A stretch of 47,510 bases of DNA from Chromera velia (lineage: Eukaryota; Sar; Chromeraceae): positions 1-47,510 of the forward strand of contig JAHBMJ010000463.1 in assembly GCA_018398765.1 (NCBI GenBank). The letters are read 5' to 3'. Of this stretch, positions 15,257-47,510 are shown in pieces. The notes below the pieces were generated by a model that saw only the letters and a program-made list of their open reading frames with translations, ran no database searches and had not been told where the DNA came from. Position 1 is the first letter of the stretch; each line of letters starts with the position of its first letter. The position numbers and the translations under genes were made by a program.

Positions 15257-17140
15257 GTTCTGCAGGTCAGAGCACGTTTTCTGAGGCCCTGAAGGGGTTT
15301 GCAGAGAAGTTCAAAGGGTTCGATTCCGACCCCTGTCCTGCTGGGGAGATCCGCTCTTTTCTTCAGGAAGAGTTCCTGCGGCCTCGGGGGATGGTCCTGG
15401 AGGACGTCAGCTGCGTGAGAGAGGCCCTGGAAAGCGAAGAATTCGCTGCCGCCTTGGCTGAGAGATTGAGAGGAATGCTCAGATGGTTCAAGGAACGAAA
15501 TCCGTACTACCGGGGCCACTGTCTGTCGTGTGGGGGGGACGCGAAAAGGTTCTTGGGCGCTTCTCTCCAGACGGCGTGGGAGGCGTCGGTGTTGGGGTTT
15601 GTGGGGGGGGAGGGGGGGGGGTTGGAAGGGAAGAGGGGGTCTTCGGAACAGAGGGGGAAGAGGCGTGTGACGTGTGAATTGTATGAATGTGAGGCAGACG
15701 GCTGCGGGTGCGTGTTTGAGTTCCCTCGTCTGGTGGAGACTCGGGATGTGTGGAGACACAAAAAGGGAAGGTGTGGGGAGTACTCGAGACACTGGTTTCG
15801 GGTGTTTGAAGCCTTAGGATTCAAAACAAGGTGGGGGGGTGTGTCTGGTGGTTGGTGCGTTTTTGTTTTGTGCGTTTGGACGCATGCATGCGTGTGCATT
15901 GATCGGGTTTCTTCCTCAAAAAGGAGAGTCGGGAAAGGTCTGCCCATTCTTGAAGTTTCCACTGCAACTTGAAATTCGCATGCCAGAAGCTGTGCATACG
16001 TACGTCCAGTCTTCTTTCTTTGTGTATGGGTAAAAGGAAGGAACCGTGCGCTCTGCTGTCATGCGGTCGAAGCTCTAGGACATAATTCTTTGCATTCTCT
16101 CCCTCCCTCTCCGTCTGTGTGCACCCATGTGTCTGTTTTATTGTGCAGGTGGGTTGTCGACTGGGACGACCACGTGTGGGTGGAGATGTATGGATGTATA
16201 TACGTATGTATGTATATATGTATGTATGTTTGGGTGTATGAATGTATGTATGTGCGTGCAGGTGGGTTGTCGACTGGGACGACCACGTGTGGGTGGAGAT
16301 CTGGCTGCCTCTGCCTCCTCGTGGCAGGAGGGGGGGGGCAAGGAAGAGCCGAAGGGGAAAGGCCAAAGCCGAAGATAACGCTGGGGGGACTGTCAGTGAG
16401 CCTGGGGAGAGAGTGAGCATGCCAGGGTGGGGTTCTGAAAAGGAAGAGAAAGAGGGAGAGGGAGAGGAAGAAAAGGCACTGAAAGGAGGAGACGAGGACA
16501 GTGGTGCTCCGCGTGGGAAAGGAAACGCAAAAGCGGAAGAGGAAGAAGAAGAGGATATCTGGGAAGACGGACTCTTTGATGAGGAAGAGGGCGGAAGGTG
16601 AGTGGGTGGGTGATATCTATCTGTCCCCCCCTTTTTTTCTTTGGTGTCTGTCCAGCTTTGATTTGGGTGCAGTGTGAACAACCCTGTTGGAATGTCAAAC
16701 GCGTTAAAAACAGTTTTCTGTGTGTTTCTTTGGTCTCTTCATCCACACTTCCAAAAAAACATATGCGGTACGTGTGCATGCATGCATGCATGTATGTGTA
16801 TATGTATGTATCTGTGTTGGTATGTATGTATGTATGTATTTGACTGTGTTGGTATGCATGTATGTATGTATGTATGTATATTAATATGTGTGCGTGCAGA
16901 TGGGTCCACGTTGATCCCTGTGAGGCCTCAGTCGACGAGCCGTTGATTTATGAGTCGTGGGGTAAAAAGCCTGCCTATGTGATGGCTTTCGGGAGGGGGG
17001 GGGCAGAGGACGTAACGAGACGGTACACGACTGCAGGGCCGAGGGAGCTGCGGAGACGGCGGAAGGTCCCGTCAGACAGAATTTTGTCTCTTCTGAAAAA
17101 AGTCAACGGAAGAGAGGAAGAAGCGCTGGTGTTGACGTGA
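13857..17140 (+). CDS. PNG1: Peptide:N-glycanase (PNGase, transglutaminase-like fold)
   Basis: Exons read 13857-14868, 15266-15830, 16262-16597 and 16900-17140. Phases join and the total is 717 residues (671 if the ATG at 13995 is used). The enzyme removes N-glycans from misfolded glycoproteins before proteasomal degradation. The core is complete. Zinc-type cysteines appear in CLSC and [13 protein letters not shown] followed by FEFPR, then [13 protein letters not shown] with nucleophile Cys507. [12 protein letters not shown] gives His534, WVHVDPCE gives Asp643, followed by [17 protein letters not shown]. The C-terminal [17 protein letters not shown] matches the family end. Oddities: about 85 residues of basic then Glu-rich sequence are inserted between the His and Asp motifs, where relatives have about 17 residues in all. 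The N-terminus is hydrophobic ([15 protein letters not shown] after the Met at 13995), suggesting a signal or anchor segment in a normally cytosolic enzyme. No PUB domain is seen. The exon with the catalytic His has a second copy just upstream. Confidence 0.95.
14869..15265 (+). repeat. PNGase intron 1 with (CGGT)n, (CCGT)n and (TG)n runs
   Basis: The donor continues directly into gtccgtcggtcggtcggtc. A (CCGT)n run lies at 14979-15000 and a (TG)n run at 15219-15247 shortly before the acceptor at 15265. ttcctccctcatgtgtg is repeated at 15027 and 15070. Confidence 0.8.
16142..16300 (+). repeat. 46-bp direct repeat containing the catalytic-His exon start
   Basis: Bases 16142-16187 and 16255-16300 are identical and include the acceptor tgtgcag plus the first 39 coding bases ([12 protein letters not shown]). 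The spacer is a (TATG)n-rich 67 bp that starts gtatgg and ends in a good acceptor. The upstream copy is therefore a 39-nt candidate cassette exon that keeps phase. Confidence 0.95.
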
Positions 17141-17792
17141 CAGACAGATATTAATTAGACAGAAGTGAAATGTGGAATGAATGAGTGAATGTGTGGATGA
17201 ATGAGAGAATTCAAAGAGAAAGGAAAGGAGGAAATTCGCTCAAAGACAGACCATCGCCATTCCATTGTTCCCTTCTTCCCTCATTCATCAATTGAATTCC
17301 TTAATTCCAGACAGAACGCTTTCTCCTCCCTCTTCACCCCTCATTTTTGTTTCGTTTGCCCCTTTTTTTCCTACCGGAGTCTCCACTCTACTGATGCTGA
17401 CTCTTTGAATTTGTGAGTGAGTGGAAGTACCTGCTCCCATTCGTTCTCTGTCTTCTTGTGGAAAGAAAGTCCTGCATGGTAGTCTGTTTTGCCGTCCACT
17501 GTCGTTCATTCGTTTGTTCGCTCACCTGCTTCGTTTCCTTCCCCCCCTCCTTTTTTTATTAATGGTCTGTCTTTTTGATTAATTCGCGTGCGTAACGTGA
17601 CGCCTGTGCAAACGTCCAGCTGCCTTTCGGGAACTCTTCTTTTCTGGCTGGTATTTGCACGTGCGTCAATTTTCGTCTTCATGTTCAAAATTCATCCGTG
17701 TAATGGAGCAACAGGATGATGTAACGCCTAGCTAGCGTCTGTATCGCTTTTGTATCGCTGGATGAATTGTCGTGCCATGGGGGGGGGGGGGG
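17141..17792. other. 3' flank of PNGase, nothing recognised
   Basis: Short open frames only. Sequence quality may fall near the end, where a run of 14 G leads into the assembly gap. Confidence 0.5.
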
Positions 17793-18075
17793 NNNNNNNN
17801 NNNNNNNNNNNNNNNNNNNNNNNNNNNNNNNNNNNNNNNNNNNNNNNNNNNNNNNNNNNNNNNNNNNNNNNNNNNNNNNNNNNNNNNNNNNNNNNNNNNN
17901 NNNNNNNNNNNNNNNNNNNNNNNNNNNNNNNNNNNNNNNNNNNNNNNNNNNNNNNNNNNNNNNNNNNNNNNNNNNNNNNNNNNNNNNNNNNNNNNNNNNN
18001 NNNNNNNNNNNNNNNNNNNNNNNNNNNNNNNNNNNNNNNNNNNNNNNNNNNNNNNNNNNNNNNNNNNNNNNNNNN
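17793..18075. other. Assembly gap (283 N)
   Basis: The bases are undetermined. The gap begins right after a poly-G run, a common assembly break point. Confidence 0.99.
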
Positions 18076-18345
18076 TCCCTCTCTGTGTGACCTGCCAGCA
18101 CGGGCACCGATCGGTGGGTGGCTTCGAGAGAAGAGGAGAGGAGAGGGAAGAGGGCCACTGTGTCTTGTTTTTCTTTTCTTACTTTCTTGTTTTTCCTTTT
18201 TCCCTACAAACCTGTGTCATTTTTTCTGTTTTGCACTCGGTTTTGCAGAACACTGAGGTGCCGAGAGTGTCATGTGCATGCATTATGGACGGATGGGGAA
18301 TCCGTCATGCCTGGGGGGGGGCATTTCCTGGCATACCCTAAGATG
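18076..18345 (+). CDS. Possible 3'-terminal exons of an unknown cysteine-rich protein
   Basis: Directly after the gap a frame reads PLCVTCQHGHRS and meets a GTGGGT donor at about 18112. After a TTTGCAG acceptor at 18248 a last exon reads TLRCRECHVHALWTDGE and so on to TAA (about 18345), a CxxC pattern like a zinc site. The phases of these two pieces do not match in the most protein-like frames, so either an exon lies in the gap or one piece is wrong. No family is recognised. Confidence 0.3.
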
Positions 18346-19267
18346 TAACGTTTTGTATGAAGTCAATTGAGACGTGGAAACATCAGTCAGAACTGTGTTG
18401 CAATGAAGTCGAATGAACTGCCAGTGCAACAGTGAGTCTTTAGCAACAATACACGAGGTATATGCGTATCATGATTATTATAGTCATCTTATAACAAATA
18501 ACACAACACTACTTCGATCAATGGTTTTGCACATTTCCTTAAGTCACTTTATAAAATTATCAAAATATTGGATTTACATATAGTTGTAAACTGACACTGT
18601 GGACTCAATTGTATAGAGAAAAACCTTTTGACTTTGATTTTATTTTTTAATCTAGTTTTCAATTAAGCTAGTTTTGAAGTTGAAACTCATATAGGTTTTC
18701 AGCAAAAGCAAATGTTAAACAATTGATAAAGATTTACTTAAATTAATTGTATATACTAACCTGTGTGGGTAGATATAGGATAAGATAGGATTTATGTCTG
18801 GAGGATTGGCCCCCTATACCCCAATACCAAGGAAAAACGCATACATGCGTCGGATCTTCCTGGCCATGTTGGATTCTAGTAATTGGAAAAACGTCATATG
18901 AGTGATACACGAGGAATTTCGGAGGAAATACCATACGAGCAACAAAAGCGGCAATCAGACAAAAGATTGATAAACTGGGACTGAAGTACATCATAAAATG
19001 GCTGCTATAAGTTTGGCTAACATATTATAAACACTACATTAAAACTAAAGAGTGTGCAACAATGATATCAAACAGAATTGTAATTCAATGTAACTCTCGA
19101 TCAAGGTTTTTATTCTTAACGTACGCAAGGCTTTTTCATTCTTATTGTTAAGAACGTGATCAAAGTGCCCTACTGGGCGCTTCAATCATTCAACTAAGCT
19201 TGAAAACCTAAGGAGAAGGAGGTCCCGGTCCTTCTGTCAGACCCTTACCGTCATTTAGATTTTCTTC
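18346..19267. other. AT-rich intergenic island
   Basis: This third AT-rich block lies, like the others, between convergent 3' ends. The only open frame of note is an 83-codon minus frame (18994-18743) with no recognisable motif. It is likely old repeat sequence. Confidence 0.55.
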
Positions 19268-46008
<26,741 letters not shown>

Positions 46009-47338
46009 TCTAAAGTCCGTCTTCCCTCCTCAAGCGGTTCAAATTCTGCCCACGACTTCACACCGTGCCATTAATTCACTTCAACCAGGAACTGTCCCCA
46101 AAGTGCATGCATCAGATCCGTTTGGCCTGCATGCGTGGCCTCTTGATCTTCGTTCCCCTTCTTCAAGAGTCTCGGCGTGATTCTTTTCGGCCACCGTTGA
46201 CCTCTCAGTCCTTTTATCAGGCTGCAATGACGTGGCTTTGCAGTGGCATGTCTGTTCAAGGGCAGCGGATGGAGTTTCAGTCTGACTCACTTAATTTGTC
46301 TGTACTCCTGTGTGCGTACAAATGCTTTGATCAGTGGTAACCTGTTGAGGGTTGTGCTGAATCAATGGTCTCATTGACATTCGCATGTTTCCGCCTCCTC
46401 TGAAGCACACAGCGCAGTTTTCCAGTTGAGCCAGCATCAATCCTTCTGTGCCTCGATCGTATAACTGAAAAAGTGGCATGCCCTTATATATGCAGTGGTC
46501 CTTAATTTACAGTGGACGTCGTCTGTATCGGAGTGCACGCACAAAATATTAATACAAAGCTGACAAGTCAGTTCGCGCGCCTTGCGCGCGGAAGCAAGTC
46601 GCAGAGTATATATATACGTGCTGAGAGAGTGGATCGCATGCAGTGACAAATTTCGGCTCCTTTACTTAAGTGCGCAACTTGCGGCTAAACGCGCAACATT
46701 TTTTGAAAAACTAATATGTAAACTAAACTTTTAGACTGAACCGAATGCCGGAAAATTCCGTCCAATTCCGTTGGCCAGAAGGCCATGACTGCATGACTTG
46801 AAATGATTTCAAGTGTGTCCCCAACCCGCTCCACTCTAATAATACTGATCGATTTGACTGCATGCATGATTATATACGCATCCATACAAGCCAGGATGTC
46901 AGACTCCGATGTCTGCCCGTTCCAGAGAAGACACTGAGGTCTTTGTGAGTGACGACGTCTTCTTTGGCAAACACCTGACGAGCTGCAGACTTTGCATTGA
47001 TCGAAGTGTATGACTAGCTGGAGCCTTACGTGTAAAACTATATACGCGTAAAGCTCCGCATAGTTGTCGGTCAATCCCCGTGCGTTCCTCGATCGATACA
47101 GAGCGGGCACACGACAGGGAAAACTACCCAAGGACACAGAGCTTGTACATTTCACAGGAAAGGAAGGTGACTGCCGTAGGCGGACGCTCCCTCTGTCTGT
47201 ACGGGAAGAAACTCACTTCAGTTTTGATTGAAAAGCTCACATCTCTTTTCGAAAAGTCTCTCACAGAGCATTCACTGGATCAGTCACGGGAAGGGAAGAC
47301 GACTGCAGTAGACGGACACCCCCTCTTTCCCAACTAAA
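46009..47338. promoter_or_regulatory. Divergent intergenic region
   Basis: It lies between the start of the giant minus-strand gene and the start of the plus-strand gene at 47339, so it should contain both promoters. A tatatata run is present at 46608. No long open frame with recognisable content is seen. Confidence 0.45.
47153..47328 (+). repeat. 40-bp imperfect direct repeat upstream of the 47339 gene
   Basis: ggaaaggaaggtgactgccg followed by taggcggacgctccctctgtc (from 47158) and ggaagggaagacgactgcag followed by tagacggacaccccctctttc (from 47289) match at about 33 of 41 positions. The second ends just before the start codon, so this may be a duplicated leader or regulatory unit. Confidence 0.75.
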
Positions 47339-47420
47339 ATGGCGACATCCAAGTGCTGGACCCGCATTCTCTTCAACATCGTATCCTTCTGTCTTGTCGG
47401 GGCAAGTGCCCAGACTGCAG
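47339..47420 (+). CDS. First exon of a secreted or membrane protein, 5' part only
   Basis: ATG at 47339 in the context aactaaaatggcg opens MATSKCWTRILFNIVSFCLV followed by GASAQTA. This is a signal peptide with a plausible cleavage after ASA. The exon ends at a GTCGGC donor at 47421 after 27 codons plus one base, and a long (TG)n intron fills the rest of the window. Nothing after the signal peptide is visible, so no function can be given. Confidence 0.6.
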
Positions 47421-47441
47421 GTCGGCAAGTCATGTGTACTC

Positions 47442-47464
47442 TGTGTGTGTGTGTGTGTGTGTGC

Positions 47465-47500
<36 letters not shown>

Positions 47501-47510
47501 GTGTGTGTGT
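47442..47510 (+). repeat. (TG)n microsatellite at the window end
   Basis: A TG run with gcgt variants continues out of the window. Confidence 0.95.

Overview
This window looks like nuclear DNA of an intron-rich protist. The sequence has long spliced genes with GT..AG introns, (TG)n, (GA)n and tetranucleotide microsatellites, minisatellite arrays inside introns, many copies of tgcatgca, and one assembly gap. The texture and the gene types (a large secreted/ankyrin/multi-membrane protein, an OSCA-like channel) suggest a photosynthetic alveolate of the Chromera type. That assignment is a guess from style, not something a single gene proves. No operons, CRISPR arrays or bacterial signals were seen. 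All gene models were spliced by eye. In the four main models every junction keeps reading phase, and each total coding length divides exactly by three.

Layout. (1) 281-5003, plus: 3' part of an OSCA/TMEM63-type (DUF221) mechanosensitive or osmosensitive cation channel. (2) 5004-9888: convergent intergenic region with two AT-rich islands, a tRNA-derived SINE-like relic and a short cysteine-rich open frame. (3) 9889-13203, minus: an ADO/plant-cysteine-oxidase type thiol dioxygenase, an oxygen-sensing enzyme family, with a 71-bp minisatellite in intron 1. (4) 13857-17140, plus, divergent from (3): cytosolic-type peptide:N-glycanase (PNGase) with an intact Cys-His-Asp triad. (5) 17141-19267: intergenic, with a 283-base gap and a possible last exon of another plus-strand gene. 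(6) 19268-46008, minus: one 40-exon gene of about 3,134 codons. It encodes a signal peptide, an ankyrin-rich ectodomain, Pmp-like beta-helix repeats (FxxN / GGA[VL]), a cysteine-rich neck and about nine membrane segments. (7) 46009-47338: divergent promoter region. (8) 47339 onward, plus: first exon (signal peptide) of a gene that leaves the window.

The most unusual signal is in the introns. Again and again, 17-60 bp spanning an exon-intron junction are present twice as direct repeats around a short filler. In one recurrent class the filler is a palindromic element with the core tttactttcatacagaattc, whose arm is itself a good 3' splice site. Several of these copies create in-frame candidate cassette exons of 33, 36, 39 and 39 nt, one of which carries a second copy of the PNGase catalytic histidine. 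Five intronic minisatellites also carry acceptor-like ...CAG in the sense direction, and one of them (34 bp x 7) multiplies the true acceptor of the next exon. Together these suggest an active process that duplicates splice sites and may make new introns or exons.

No pathway clearly links the genes. Oxygen sensing, glycoprotein turnover, ion flux and a surface receptor are a typical eukaryotic mixture.
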